From: Caproiciproducens faecalis
GTDB taxonomy: Bacteria; Bacillota; Clostridia; Oscillospirales; Acutalibacteraceae
Direction of reading: 5' to 3'
Assembly: GCF_019448085.1 (NCBI RefSeq)
Contig: NZ_JAGFNZ010000004.1
Span: 240,205-304,204, forward strand
Length of the DNA stretch: 64,000 nucleotides
Shown one piece after another: positions 27,492-36,565 of the stretch (the stretch's first letter is position 1; each line of letters opens with the position of its first letter). The position numbers and the translations under genes are program-made. The notes below the pieces were generated by a model. It saw only the letters and a program-made list of their open reading frames with translations, did not search any database and was not told the origin of the DNA.

Positions 27492-28763
27492 ATGTTTATT
27501 GATAGTGCGAAAATTACAATCAAAGCGGGAGACGGCGGAAACGGCAAAGTTTCCTTTCACCGTGAAAAATTTGTCGCTTCCGGCGGGCCGGACGGCGGCG
27601 ACGGCGGCCGGGGTGGAAATATCGTTTTTCAAGTGGATGACAATCTTTCCACACTGGCGGATTTCCGCTATAAGAGAAAATATGTGGCCAAAAATGGCGA
27701 AGACGGCATGCAGAAGCGTTGTTATGGCAGGAAAGCGGACGACCTGATTATCAGGGTCCCCCGAGGAACCTTGCTAAAAGATGCCGCTACCGGACGAATC
27801 GTTGCGGATTTATCTACCAATGAACCGCAGACCATTGCTAAGGGCGGCCGCGGCGGCTGGGGCAATACTCATTTTGCCACCGCAACACGGCAGACTCCGC
27901 GCTTTGCCAAAGCCGGAATGCCGGGTGAATCCATGGAACTTTCCATGGAGCTGAAGCTCTTGGCGGACGTCGGACTGGTCGGCTACCCGAATGTGGGAAA
28001 ATCGACCCTTGTGTCCGTTGTGAGCGAAGCAAAACCCACGATTGCCAACTATCATTTTACAACGATCACTCCTGTACTCGGCGTCGTCCGCATGGGCGAG
28101 GGGAAATCGTTTGTTATTGCCGACATTCCCGGACTGATTGAGGGCGCCGGGGAAGGTGCCGGACTTGGGCACCAGTTTCTGCGGCATGTGGAACGCTGCA
28201 GAATGCTCGTACACATTGTCGACATTGCGGGCAGCGAAGGCCGGGACCCCAAACAGGACTTTCTGACCATTAACGCGGAATTAAAAAAATTCAATTCCGA
28301 TTTGGCGGAAAGGCCGATGATTGTTGCCGGTAACAAATGCGATCTCGCGACAGACGAACAGATCGAGGATTTCAAAAATTATGTAGAGGGACTTGGCTAT
28401 GAGTTCTTCCCAATTATGGCGGCTATCCGTTACCAGGTTGACCCGCTGCTGAACAAGATTTCAGAGATGCTCAGTAAACTGCCGCCGGTCAGACAATTTG
28501 AGCCGGATCCTGCGCCGCTGGTTTCCGCGGAGGAAATCGGGCTCAATGAGGTAAAGGTAACCAAGGAGGACGGCGTCTTTGTGGTAGAGGGCGAGTGGCT
28601 GATCCCTGTCATTAATTCAGTGAACTTTGACGACTACGAATCCCTTCAGTATTTTCAGCGCGTACTCATAAATTCCGGAGTGATTGAAGCACTTCGCGAT
28701 GCCGGAGTTGAGGAAGGCGACACCGTCAGTATTTACGACATCGAATTTGACTTTATGGAATAA
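27492..28763 (+). CDS. obgE: GTPase Obg/CgtA
   Basis: Essential ribosome-associated GTPase involved in 50S maturation and stress signalling. The 423 residues show the glycine-rich Obg fold (about 1-158, GDGGNGKVSFHREK), the GTPase domain with GYPNVGKST (164-172) and NKCD, and the C-terminal OCT domain. I choose ATG 27492 because Obg proteins start MFxDxxKI; ATG 27474 is an in-frame alternative and neither has a strong ribosome-binding site. Confidence 0.96.
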   Translation: MFIDSAKITIKAGDGGNGKVSFHREKFVASGGPDGGDGGRGGNIVFQVDDNLSTLADFRYKRKYVAKNGEDGMQKRCYGRKADDLIIRVPRGTLLKDAATGRIVADLSTNEPQTIAKGGRGGWGNTHFATATRQTPRFAKAGMPGESMELSMELKLLADVGLVGYPNVGKSTLVSVVSEAKPTIANYHFTTITPVLGVVRMGEGKSFVIADIPGLIEGAGEGAGLGHQFLRHVERCRMLVHIVDIAGSEGRDPKQDFLTINAELKKFNSDLAERPMIVAGNKCDLATDEQIEDFKNYVEGLGYEFFPIMAAIRYQVDPLLNKISEMLSKLPPVRQFEPDPAPLVSAEEIGLNEVKVTKEDGVFVVEGEWLIPVINSVNFDDYESLQYFQRVLINSGVIEALRDAGVEEGDTVSIYDIEFDFME

Positions 28764-28809
28764 ATATTTTCGGTTACTTCCGACATTATAATGACTAGGA
28801 GTGCTTTAC

Positions 28810-29202
28810 TTGGAACGATTATATCCTGCGGACTGTAATCCCAGGTTGCTGAGTCCATTGACGCTTGCCTTTGTCGGGGACGGGGTGTTTGAGCTTTTTG
28901 TGCGCGAACGCCTCGTGTGCCAGGGGAACTGTCCGGTCAAATCTCTTCATAAGAAATCGGTTGAACAGGTTTGCTGCAGTGCTCAGTCAAAGGCTTCTCA
29001 GAAACTTCTTTCCGTTCTGACGGAAGAAGAGCTGGAGGTTTTTAAGCGCGGCCGCAACGCGCACACGAACCATGTTCCCAAAAATGCGGCCGTAGAGGAT
29101 TACCATGCCGCAACCGCTTTTGAGGCTCTGTTCGGCTACCTTTATCTTTCCGGTAACATTGAACGCCTGCGAGAGATTTTCAATTTGGTGTGTGACGATT
29201 AA
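28810..29202 (+). CDS. mrnC: Mini-ribonuclease III
   Basis: RNase III-fold enzyme lacking a dsRNA-binding domain; in B. subtilis it matures 23S rRNA. The 130 residues retain the catalytic segment LAFVGDGVFELFVRERL with the conserved acidic residues and the C-terminal EDYHAATAFEALFGYLYL. The start is uncertain: TTG 28810 lies eight bases behind AGGAG, while GTG 28801 overlaps that site. Four genes obg, mrnC and yitT follow one another closely. Confidence 0.93.
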   Translation: MERLYPADCNPRLLSPLTLAFVGDGVFELFVRERLVCQGNCPVKSLHKKSVEQVCCSAQSKASQKLLSVLTEEELEVFKRGRNAHTNHVPKNAAVEDYHAATAFEALFGYLYLSGNIERLREIFNLVCDD

Positions 29203-29220
29203 GATTTGGGAGATGCTGTT

Positions 29221-30150
29221 ATGCTTTCCGAAACTCCAAAGGAAAAAGCAATTGGTATTTTAAAAGATATTCTGTTTTTCGTTGCCGGCAGCCTGATTTA
29301 CGCAGTTTCCGTCAATGTGTTTACCGCTCCGAACCAAATTGCACCGGGCGGAATCACCGGCGTCAGTACCATGATTAACTATCTGTTCCAGTGGCCGATC
29401 GGTATGACCGCCCTGCTGCTGAATATTCCAATCTTTATCTGGGCAATTATGGAAATCGGGTACAAGCTCGTTGGGAAAACCATTGTGGCGACGGTGTTTG
29501 TGTCGGTTGCGATCGATATGGTCGGGAAAATTCTGCCGGCTTATACGGGTGAAAAAATGCTTGCCGCCATCTTTGGCGGAATCATAGAAGGAATCGGGCT
29601 TTCCCTTGTCTTTATGCGAGGAGGGACCACCGGCGGAACCGACCTTGTGGCCCGTCTGCTTGGCAGGCGGCTGCGCAATCTTTCCATGGGAAAGCTGATG
29701 CTCTGTGTTGATATGATGATTGTAATTGCCTCTGCGTTTGTATATGGCAATATTGAAAGCGCGCTTTACGCTACGATAACGATTTTCGTTTCTACCCGCT
29801 TGATTGACGCTATGCTCTACGGTACGGACACGGGTACCGGAAAACTTCTTTTTATCATGTCCGTGAAAAACGACGAAATTGCTCAGGATATTTTAACCGA
29901 TATGGATCGTGGCGTCACGGTGCTGAAATCACGCGGCGCGTACAGCGGTCGCGAAGGAGAAGTCCTGCTCTGCGCAGTTCGCCGTTACGAGGTAGTTAAG
30001 GTAAAGGATATTGTCCGGTCCCACGACCATGACGCGTTTATGATTATCGGTGATGCGGGTGAAATCTCCGGCGAGGGATTTCGCCAGGTTAAAGTGGAGG
30101 ATAAAACCCTGAAAGAATTGATTGCGCACGCTAACGCGAAAAAAAAATAA
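29221..30150 (+). CDS. YitT family membrane protein
   Basis: A 309-residue protein with five to six N-terminal membrane segments (DUF161-type, residues about 15-210) and a C-terminal soluble DUF2179 domain (about 225-285). ATG 29221 is preceded by GGGAGATGCTGTT; the frame back to 29206 covers that site. The family is widespread in Firmicutes, often in several copies, and its transport or sensing role is not known. Confidence 0.9.
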   Translation: MLSETPKEKAIGILKDILFFVAGSLIYAVSVNVFTAPNQIAPGGITGVSTMINYLFQWPIGMTALLLNIPIFIWAIMEIGYKLVGKTIVATVFVSVAIDMVGKILPAYTGEKMLAAIFGGIIEGIGLSLVFMRGGTTGGTDLVARLLGRRLRNLSMGKLMLCVDMMIVIASAFVYGNIESALYATITIFVSTRLIDAMLYGTDTGTGKLLFIMSVKNDEIAQDILTDMDRGVTVLKSRGAYSGREGEVLLCAVRRYEVVKVKDIVRSHDHDAFMIIGDAGEISGEGFRQVKVEDKTLKELIAHANAKKK

Positions 30151-30192
30151 GAAACAGGCGATCTTGTATTTCTATACAAAATCGCCTGTTTC
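30139..30192 (-). terminator. Terminator for the small Asn/Thr-rich gene, possibly bidirectional
   Basis: A near-perfect 18 bp stem (GAAACAGGCGAT, one mismatch, TTGTAT and complements; loop TTCT) lies between yitT and the convergent small gene. On the minus strand the stem is followed by a run of T residues (the A tract at 30139-30147), so it terminates the minus-strand gene; it could also end yitT. Confidence 0.85.
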
Positions 30193-30228
30193 ACATTGGT
30201 GAATGGACATTTGTTTTTTGTTGTGATG

Positions 30229-30426
30229 TTATTTGCAATTATTGGAAGATTTGTTTGTTGCCTGTGTACCGTTATTGGTTTTGTTGTTGGCACGGTTGGT
30301 GGTCTCATTGGTAGCGCTTGTAGAACCACGGTTTGTGCTCTCGTTTGTGGAATTGGTAGAGCTGCGGTTTGTGCTCTCTGTAGCAGAATAGTTCTGCTTG
30401 CTCGGTTTTGAAGTTTGTTTATCCAA
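30229..30426 (-). CDS. Small Asn/Thr/Ser-rich repetitive protein
   Basis: A 65-residue hydrophilic, low-complexity protein built of 11-12 residue repeats of the form TNE(S/T)TNRxST, ending NNCK. It has no membrane segment or signal peptide. The start is TTG 30426, six bases behind AAGGGGGTG; ATG 30447 upstream has no site. A strong terminator follows. Clear translation and termination signals argue that it is real although I recognise no family. Composition resembles small spore-surface or spore-soluble proteins, but that is only a guess. Confidence 0.6.
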   Translation of the reverse strand: MDKQTSKPSKQNYSATESTNRSSTNSTNESTNRGSTSATNETTNRANNKTNNGTQATNKSSNNCK

Positions 30427-30495
30427 GATATTCACCCCCTTCGCCATCTATTATTAGTATCTTTACGACGAATATACATTATTTTACAGGAGTTG

Positions 30496-31833
30496 ATGAT
30501 TTTGATTGAATTGCCGGGGAGCTTTCAGAACAAAATGGGAAAAATGCTTGGCGAGGAGTATGAGGATTTTTTGGCTTCTTACCGTGAACCCTATTACCGC
30601 GGCATTCGGCTGAATACACTCAAATGTGATGAAAAGACGCTTAGAGCTTCGCTCCCGTTTCCTTTGGAGAGGACACCTTTTTCTCCGCTGTCCTATTACA
30701 TTCCTTCGCACGCTCCGAAAATCGGTTCCCTAGCTTTACATCACGCGGGGGCATTTTATTCTCAGGAGCCTTCCGCTGCCAGCGCGGTGACTGCGCTGAA
30801 TCCCAAACCGGGTGACAGGGTACTGGATCTATGTGCCGCTCCCGGTGGAAAATCCACCCAGATTGCGGCTCTTCTGCAGGGAAACGGGCTGCTCTGGTCC
30901 AATGAAATCGTCAAGAGCAGGGCCAATGTTCTGCTTTCCAATATTGAACGAATGGGAGTGAAAAATGCGGTCGTTTCCTCCTGTCACCCGGAAACCCTTT
31001 GCAGCGCCCTTGCCGGATATTTTGACAAAGTGCTGGTGGACGCTCCCTGTTCGGGAGAGGGAATGTTCCGCCGTGACGAACAGGCGCTGCAGGACTGGAG
31101 CCAGGAGCATGTGGAAGCCTGTGCCGTCCGTCAGCTGGCAATCTTGCGCAGTGCTGCTCATGCCTTAAAGGAAAACGGAACCCTGGTTTATTCCACCTGC
31201 ACCTTTTCCCCTGAAGAAAACGAGGGTGTGGTATCCGAATTTTTGAAGGAAAGAAACGATTTTATCCTGACTGATTCGGGGGAATCCTTTGGACGCCCCG
31301 CTTTGCTGCCGCAGGCTCGCAGAGTTTTCCCCATGGACGGAGGGGAAGGGCACTTTGTTGCCGTTTTGCGGCGGGTTTCCGTTAACAGCGCCTATCCCGC
31401 GCCTTATTCACCGAAAAAACCCGTTTTACTGGAAATGGTAAAAGACCTGTATGATCAGATTTTTCAGGCACCGCTTTCTTCCCCGGTGGATCAGATAGGC
31501 GATTCTTTTTTGATGCTTCCGCACGAGCTTCCGTATCTGAAAGGGCTGGGGGTTATCCGCGCCGGTGTGCTGCTTGGAGAGGCAAAGAAAAACCGCATTG
31601 AACCCGCTCATGCGCTGTTTATGTCCGCAAAGCCGCAGGAGCTGAATTCTGTAATGAATTTTTCCCATGATTCGGAACAGATTGGCGCTTTTCTGCGTGG
31701 GGAAGAGATCGAGGCGGATGGTGACTGTCATGGCTTTACCGGCGTTGCGGTTGACGGCGTGCTGACCGGCTTTGGAAAATGCTCCAACGCACGCCTGAAA
31801 AACCGATACCCGAAAGGGCTTCGCAACAACTGA
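30496..31833 (+). CDS. RsmF/RsmB-type rRNA (cytosine-C5) methyltransferase
   Basis: SAM-dependent RNA m5C methyltransferase, about 445 residues. The SAM-binding motif DLCAAPGGKSTQ and the two catalytic cysteine motifs PCSGEGMF and STCTFSPEEN are intact. A C-terminal RsmF-like region (about 300-445) follows, which points to 16S rRNA as substrate. The start is ATG 30496, close behind CAGGAG; TTG 30502 has better spacing and is a real alternative. The longer frame from 30415 is not supported. Confidence 0.9.
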   Translation: MILIELPGSFQNKMGKMLGEEYEDFLASYREPYYRGIRLNTLKCDEKTLRASLPFPLERTPFSPLSYYIPSHAPKIGSLALHHAGAFYSQEPSAASAVTALNPKPGDRVLDLCAAPGGKSTQIAALLQGNGLLWSNEIVKSRANVLLSNIERMGVKNAVVSSCHPETLCSALAGYFDKVLVDAPCSGEGMFRRDEQALQDWSQEHVEACAVRQLAILRSAAHALKENGTLVYSTCTFSPEENEGVVSEFLKERNDFILTDSGESFGRPALLPQARRVFPMDGGEGHFVAVLRRVSVNSAYPAPYSPKKPVLLEMVKDLYDQIFQAPLSSPVDQIGDSFLMLPHELPYLKGLGVIRAGVLLGEAKKNRIEPAHALFMSAKPQELNSVMNFSHDSEQIGAFLRGEEIEADGDCHGFTGVAVDGVLTGFGKCSNARLKNRYPKGLRNN

Positions 31834-31874
31834 CTTTTTCCCGTTATTTTCAAGTCACTTTAAGATGCTAAAGC

Positions 31875-31903
31875 TTGAAATTACTGGAAAAGGATGATAT
31901 AAT
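31875..31903 (+). promoter_or_regulatory. Sigma-A promoter of ilvE
   Basis: TTGAAA at 31875-31880, 17-base spacer and perfect TATAAT at 31898-31903. The leader is only about 27 bases, so there is no room for a T-box or attenuator. Confidence 0.85.
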
Positions 31904-31936
31904 AGTCGATAATTAATTTGAAAGAGGGCATTTGAA

Positions 31937-33004
31937 ATGCAGGAAATCAGAGTTGAATTGACTGAACATCCACAACCTAAGCCAACCGATTCAAGTAAAC
32001 TCGGATTCGGTACGATCTTTACAGATCATATGTTCATTATGAACTATGATGAGGGAGAGGGCTGGCACGACGCCAGAATTGTCCCGTTTGGACCGATTGA
32101 GCTATCGCCGGCGGCGATGTGCCTGCATTACGGCCAGTCTGTTTTTGAAGGAATGAAAGCTTACAGAGCGGTTGACGGCAGGATCCTGCTTTTCAGGCCG
32201 GATAAAAATATGGCCCGCCTCAATTCTTCCAATGACCGGCTTTGCATTCCGCTGATTGATGAAGAATTCAGCAAGAAAGCGATCGAAAAACTCGTTTCCA
32301 TTGAAAAGGACTGGATTCCATCCGCAGAGGGAACTTCCCTTTACATTCGTCCGTTTATTATCGGAATTGATCCTCATGTTGGCGTTCATCCGGCACAGCA
32401 CCTCCTTTTTATTGTTCTTTGCTCTCCGGTCGGCGCTTATTATCCAGAAGGTCTTAATCCGGTAAAGATTTATGTGGAAACCAATTATGTTCGTGCCGTC
32501 AAAGGCGGTATGGGGTATACGAAGACGGCCGGCAACTACGCGGCATCCCTAAAAGCACAGGATGAGGCGGAAAAGCAGAATTACACTCAGGTTCTCTGGC
32601 TGGACGGCGTGGAGCGCAAATATATTGAAGAAGTCGGAACCATGAATGTATTTTTTGTGATCGGCGATGAAATTGTAACCCCTGCGCTGCAGGGCTCCAT
32701 CCTTCCGGGTATCACCCGTATGTCCGCTATCGAGCTGCTCAAATCGTGGGGAATGAACGTCGTGGAACGGAAATTATCCATTGATGAGCTTGCACAGGCC
32801 GCGCAGGACGGCAAGCTCAAAGAAGCTTTCGGTACCGGCACCGCCGCCGTTATTTCTCCAATCGGGCATCTGAAATGGGGCGACGACGTAATGAATATCA
32901 ACAACGGAGAAATCGGTCCGATTTCCCAGCGCCTCTACGATACCCTCACGGGAATTCAATGGGGCAAGATTCAGGATGAATTCGGCTGGACCGTTGAAGT
33001 CTAA
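31937..33004 (+). CDS. ilvE: Branched-chain amino acid aminotransferase
   Basis: PLP-dependent class IV aminotransferase interconverting Leu/Ile/Val and their 2-oxo acids with glutamate. At 355 residues it belongs to the longer bacterial type. The PLP lysine lies in GGMGYTKTAGNYAASL and the cofactor-binding signature in EVGTMNVFFV. Single-gene transcript between the promoter at 31875 and the terminator at 33024. Confidence 0.95.
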   Translation: MQEIRVELTEHPQPKPTDSSKLGFGTIFTDHMFIMNYDEGEGWHDARIVPFGPIELSPAAMCLHYGQSVFEGMKAYRAVDGRILLFRPDKNMARLNSSNDRLCIPLIDEEFSKKAIEKLVSIEKDWIPSAEGTSLYIRPFIIGIDPHVGVHPAQHLLFIVLCSPVGAYYPEGLNPVKIYVETNYVRAVKGGMGYTKTAGNYAASLKAQDEAEKQNYTQVLWLDGVERKYIEEVGTMNVFFVIGDEIVTPALQGSILPGITRMSAIELLKSWGMNVVERKLSIDELAQAAQDGKLKEAFGTGTAAVISPIGHLKWGDDVMNINNGEIGPISQRLYDTLTGIQWGKIQDEFGWTVEV

Positions 33005-33023
33005 TAACCGTTTCGCATAGAAA

Positions 33024-33049
33024 GGCGGCGTTGGTTGCGCCGTCTTTTT
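33024..33049 (+). terminator. Rho-independent terminator after ilvE
   Basis: GGCGGCG pairs with GCGCCGTC (one wobble) around a short loop, followed by five T residues. It lies 18 bases before the ATG of the pseudouridine synthase. Confidence 0.75.
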
Positions 33050-33066
33050 CTTTTGCAGGAGGATTT

Positions 33067-33942
33067 ATGCGCGAGCTTTCTTTTTTAGTGCCAAAAGAAT
33101 ATGACGGAATCAGGCTAAAAAGCTTTCTGCGTTCGTACTGCGGAATCTCCGCCCGGCTGATGATCCGGCTGAAACGGGAACCGGCGGGAATTACCAGAAA
33201 CGGTCAGCACGCCATAGTGACGGAAATTCTGAAAGCGGAGGATGAGGTGCGCATCCGTATGCCTGACGACACAAAGCTTCAAGAACCGCTCAGCGTTCCT
33301 CTTGCGGTTGTCTATGAGGACAGCGACCTGCTGGTGCTCAATAAGCCTGCCGCTATGCCGATGTATCCCACGCCCGGCCATGATTGCGACAGTCTGGCCA
33401 ACGCCGCCGCTGCGTATTTCCTTTCTCATGGGGAACGGCTTTCCTTCCGTCCTGTATACCGGTTGGATAAAGATACAACAGGGCTGGTTGTATTAGCCAA
33501 AAACTCTTTTTGCGCGGCGCAGCTTGCGGGAAGAATAGAGAAAGAATATGTTGCCGTGTGCGAAGGAATCCTAACCGGAGAGGGAACAGTTGATGAACCG
33601 ATCGGTCTGAAAGAGGGTCACCGTATTCAGCGGGAAGTGACCGACCGGGGAGAAAGGGCAATCACGCACTGGAGAACACTGCAAAACGGAAACGGGTACT
33701 CGCTGGTTTCTTTTCAGCTGAAAACGGGCAGAACGCACCAAATTCGCGTGCATATGGCGCATATTGGGCATCCTCTTGCGGGGGATGATTTATACGGCGG
33801 AAATCTGCGGTTAATTTCCAGGCAGGCACTCCACTGCATGAATATTCATTTTATTCATCCGATCACTAGAAAGAGAACAGATCTTTCCAGTACGCTTCCG
33901 GAAGATATGCGGTCACTGCTTGGTACATGTGGTATGGAATAA
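33067..33942 (+). CDS. RluA-family pseudouridine synthase
   Basis: A 291-residue enzyme that isomerises uridine in structured RNA. The catalytic aspartate is in YRLDKDTTGLVV and the C-terminal family motif in GRTHQIRVHMAHIGHPLAGD. An S4-like N-terminal region (about 1-70) is present, as in RluC/RluD. ATG 33067 follows GCAGGAGGATTT; the frame from 33031 overlaps the terminator. The RNA target cannot be assigned. Confidence 0.93.
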   Translation: MRELSFLVPKEYDGIRLKSFLRSYCGISARLMIRLKREPAGITRNGQHAIVTEILKAEDEVRIRMPDDTKLQEPLSVPLAVVYEDSDLLVLNKPAAMPMYPTPGHDCDSLANAAAAYFLSHGERLSFRPVYRLDKDTTGLVVLAKNSFCAAQLAGRIEKEYVAVCEGILTGEGTVDEPIGLKEGHRIQREVTDRGERAITHWRTLQNGNGYSLVSFQLKTGRTHQIRVHMAHIGHPLAGDDLYGGNLRLISRQALHCMNIHFIHPITRKRTDLSSTLPEDMRSLLGTCGME

Positions 33943-34016
33943 TACACAAAAACAGGTTAAAAATACAGCTTGACTGCATACATTTCCATTAAAATGAATT
34001 TTTATTTATATTATAC

Positions 34017-34045
34017 TTGATTTTTGCATATTTATGCGCTATAAT
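34017..34045 (+). promoter_or_regulatory. Sigma-A promoter of the amino-acid ABC transporter, with palindrome in the spacer
   Basis: TTGATT at 34017-34022, 17-base spacer and perfect TATAAT at 34040-34045. The spacer contains the perfect palindrome GCATATTTATGC (34026-34037), a candidate operator. Confidence 0.8.
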
Positions 34046-34100
34046 ACAAACCATACTAAACAAAACAAATCAAACTTCATTTTTACGGAGGGTAATCAAG

Positions 34101-34952
34101 ATGAAAAAGTTTTCTAAAATAGCAGCGTTTTTACTTGCTTCAGCAATGATGTTTACCGCAGCAGGATGCGGCCAGTCCAGCAGCGCGTCGTCCGCGGCGG
34201 CAAGCGCGGCAGGCAGTGAGTCCGCCAGCACGGCTGCCTCAACCAGTGTAGACAAGATTAAGGCGGCAGGATTTGTTACAATGTCCACCAACGCGGAGTT
34301 CGAGCCGTTTGAATTCAAGGACGGGGACAAAATAATTGGTATTGACATTGACATTTCCAATAAGATTGCGGAAAAGCTTGGCGTTGAACTGAAAGTGAAC
34401 GATATTGCATTTGATGCTCTCACCACAGAGCTTGGTTCCGGAAAAACTAACTTTGTTGCGGCCGGTATGACAGCCGACGAAGACAGAAAGAAAAATGTTG
34501 ACTTTTCCGACACCTATTTCGATGCTTCTCAGGCCATTATCGTATTGAAGGGCAGCGCGATCAAAAGCCCCGCTGATCTGAACGGCAAAAAAGTCGGTGT
34601 ACAGCAGGGAACAACAGGCGACACCTACTGCACCAACGAAGATGGAAAGAATGAAATTAAGGTCGGTTCTACCGAGCGTTATGCCAAAGGCGTAGATGCT
34701 GTTGCCGATTTGATTAATGGCAAGATCGACGCTGTTGTTATTGACGATTTCCCGGCTAAGAAATTTGTTGAGAAAAATCCGGATAAGATTGCAAAGCTGG
34801 AGGAAGCGCTCACTACCGAGCAGTACGCCATTGCGGTGCCGAAGGGCGACAAGGCAATGCTTGACACAGTGAACAGCGTTCTGAGTGAATTGAAATCAAG
34901 CGGAGAGCTTGACAAGATTGTTGAAAAGTACAAAGAAAATCTGGGCGCCTGA
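34101..34952 (+). CDS. Polar amino-acid ABC transporter, lipoprotein substrate-binding protein
   Basis: Extracellular binding protein of a family 3 amino-acid importer, 283 residues. A lipoprotein signal peptide ends in TAAGC with the lipidated cysteine at residue 23, then a Ser/Ala-rich linker (24-50) and the periplasmic-binding fold with FEPFEFKDGDKIIGIDIDI and the DDFPAKKF hinge region. ATG 34101 is preceded by ACGGAGGGTAATCAAG; the longer frame runs back through the promoter and is not real. A leaky terminator at 34974 separates it from the permease, giving excess binding protein. The exact substrate (cystine, glutamine, arginine or similar) is unknown. Confidence 0.93.
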   Translation: MKKFSKIAAFLLASAMMFTAAGCGQSSSASSAAASAAGSESASTAASTSVDKIKAAGFVTMSTNAEFEPFEFKDGDKIIGIDIDISNKIAEKLGVELKVNDIAFDALTTELGSGKTNFVAAGMTADEDRKKNVDFSDTYFDASQAIIVLKGSAIKSPADLNGKKVGVQQGTTGDTYCTNEDGKNEIKVGSTERYAKGVDAVADLINGKIDAVVIDDFPAKKFVEKNPDKIAKLEEALTTEQYAIAVPKGDKAMLDTVNSVLSELKSSGELDKIVEKYKENLGA

Positions 34953-34973
34953 TTTCCCACTTAACAACAAAAT

Positions 34974-35010
34974 GCAGGGTAGCGAAAAAATCGGCTGCCC
35001 TGCTTTTCTC
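34974..35010 (+). terminator. Intra-operon attenuating terminator
   Basis: GCAGGGTAGC pairs with GCTGCCCTGC (10 bp, one wobble) followed by TTTTCT. It sits between the binding-protein gene and the permease gene and would lower expression of the membrane components. Confidence 0.8.
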
Positions 35011-35032
35011 AGTTTAAAAACGGGGGTAAATT

Positions 35033-35767
35033 ATGTATGCACTGACGGCGGCACTGCCGCTTGCTTATTTTTCGGAATTTCCGCAGAAATTTTATGATTC
35101 TTTTATATTGAAAAACCGATATACAAACATAGTGTTTGGTCTGGGCAATACCCTTATGATTACTTTCTTTGCAGTTATTATAGGGATTATTCTGGGGACC
35201 ATTGTTGCCCTTGTCAAGGTGACGCACAATAATGACAAGTCGAAGCTGAAATTTCTCAATGCGGTGTGCAGTATCTATCTGACCGTTATACGCGGTACTC
35301 CGGTTGTGGTTCAGCTAATGATTATGTGGTACATTGTTTTTCAGCCGCCCGTGAATTTGGACCGGGTTGTCGCAGCAATTTTTGCTTTCGGTATTAACTC
35401 CGGCGCCTATGTGGCGGAAGTTATCCGCAGCGGTATCCAGTCCGTGGACAAAGGGCAGGTTGAGGCCGGGCGCTCTCTGGGGTTGAACCAGCGCGACACC
35501 ATGGTGAAAATCGTATTTCCGCAGGCTCTGAAAAATGTTCTGCCGGCTATCGGCAATGAATTTATTGCCCTTTTGAAAGAAACATCCGTCGCGGGCTACA
35601 TTGCGATACAGGATCTGACCAAGGGTGGTGACATCATCAGAAGTATCACCTATGATCCGTATACTTCCCTGCTGGCAGTCGCGGGCATTTATCTTTTGAT
35701 TGTCATGGGCCTGACCGCATTGCTCGGCAAGCTTGAAAGGAGGCTGCGCAGAAGTGATAACCGTTAA
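35033..35767 (+). CDS. Amino-acid ABC transporter permease
   Basis: Membrane subunit of the HisM/GlnP type, 244 residues, with about five membrane segments and the EAA loop [22 protein letters not shown] near residues 140-162 that docks with the ATPase. ATG 35033 follows ACGGGGGTAAATT. It overlaps the ATPase gene by 14 bases. Confidence 0.94.
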   Translation: MYALTAALPLAYFSEFPQKFYDSFILKNRYTNIVFGLGNTLMITFFAVIIGIILGTIVALVKVTHNNDKSKLKFLNAVCSIYLTVIRGTPVVVQLMIMWYIVFQPPVNLDRVVAAIFAFGINSGAYVAEVIRSGIQSVDKGQVEAGRSLGLNQRDTMVKIVFPQALKNVLPAIGNEFIALLKETSVAGYIAIQDLTKGGDIIRSITYDPYTSLLAVAGIYLLIVMGLTALLGKLERRLRRSDNR

Positions 35768-36488
35768 AAATCTGCACAAGACATTTCAGACCCTGAACGG
35801 GAAACTGGATGTTTTAAAAGGCATTAATCAAAATATTGAAAAAGGCGAAAAGGTCGTTATTGTCGGTCCTTCCGGTTCGGGAAAAAGCACGTTTCTGCGC
35901 TGTCTGAACCTGCTGGAGCAGCCGACCGACGGTGAAGTCTGGTTTGAAGGAGTACAGATCAATGTACCGGACTGTGATATTAACCAGCTCCGTCAGAAAA
36001 TGGGGATGGTATTCCAGCATTTTAATTTGTTTCCTCATTTGACGGTGCTTCAGAATATTACGCTGGCGCCGATCACCTTAAAACTGAAGACACAGGAACA
36101 GGCGGAGCAGCAGGCAAAACAGCTGCTGGAGCGTGTCGGTCTGGCAGATAAGGCGGAAGCATACCCCGTTCAGCTGTCCGGCGGACAGAAGCAGCGTATC
36201 GCAATTGTGCGTGCGCTTGCCATGAACCCCGACGTGATGCTTTTTGACGAACCGACCAGCGCACTGGACCCCGAAATGGTCGGAGAGGTTTTACAGGTTA
36301 TGAAAGAACTTGCCGCCGACGGAATGACCATGGTGGTAGTCACCCATGAAATGGGCTTCGCGCGCGAGGTTGCCACCCGTGTGCTGTTTATGGATGACGG
36401 TCAGGTGGTGGAGGAAGCCGCCCCCGATCAGTTTTTTACAAATCCTCAGAATCCACGTTTGCAGGACTTTTTATCTAAAGTTCTTTAA
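35754..36488 (+). CDS. Amino-acid ABC transporter ATP-binding protein
   Basis: GlnQ/HisP-type ATPase, 244 residues, with Walker [11 protein letters not shown]-loop, ABC signature LSGGQKQR, Walker [14 protein letters not shown] and H-loop [10 protein letters not shown] place the start at GTG 35754, ten bases behind AAAGGAGG; the TTG at 35733 precedes that site. Completes a standard three-gene importer. Confidence 0.95.
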   Translation: MITVKNLHKTFQTLNGKLDVLKGINQNIEKGEKVVIVGPSGSGKSTFLRCLNLLEQPTDGEVWFEGVQINVPDCDINQLRQKMGMVFQHFNLFPHLTVLQNITLAPITLKLKTQEQAEQQAKQLLERVGLADKAEAYPVQLSGGQKQRIAIVRALAMNPDVMLFDEPTSALDPEMVGEVLQVMKELAADGMTMVVVTHEMGFAREVATRVLFMDDGQVVEEAAPDQFFTNPQNPRLQDFLSKVL

Positions 36489-36513
36489 AAAACAATGCGA
36501 ATATGTTAGAATA

Positions 36514-36545
36514 AAGAGCACAGTAATGACTGTGCTCTTATTTTT
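36514..36545 (+). terminator. Rho-independent terminator after the ABC transporter operon
   Basis: AAGAGCACAGT pairs perfectly with ACTGTGCTCTT across loop AATG, followed by ATTTTT. Confidence 0.93.
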
Positions 36546-36565
36546 GTGAAGGTGGTTCTGAAACG

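Noticed and set aside
30196..30411. 71-codon hydrophobic plus-strand frame opposite the Asn/Thr-rich gene
   Set aside because: It is the complement of the repetitive minus-strand gene, lacks a ribosome-binding site and begins just after a terminator hairpin.
31904..31936. T-box or attenuator for ilvE
   Set aside because: The promoter leaves a leader of only about 27 bases, too short for either.
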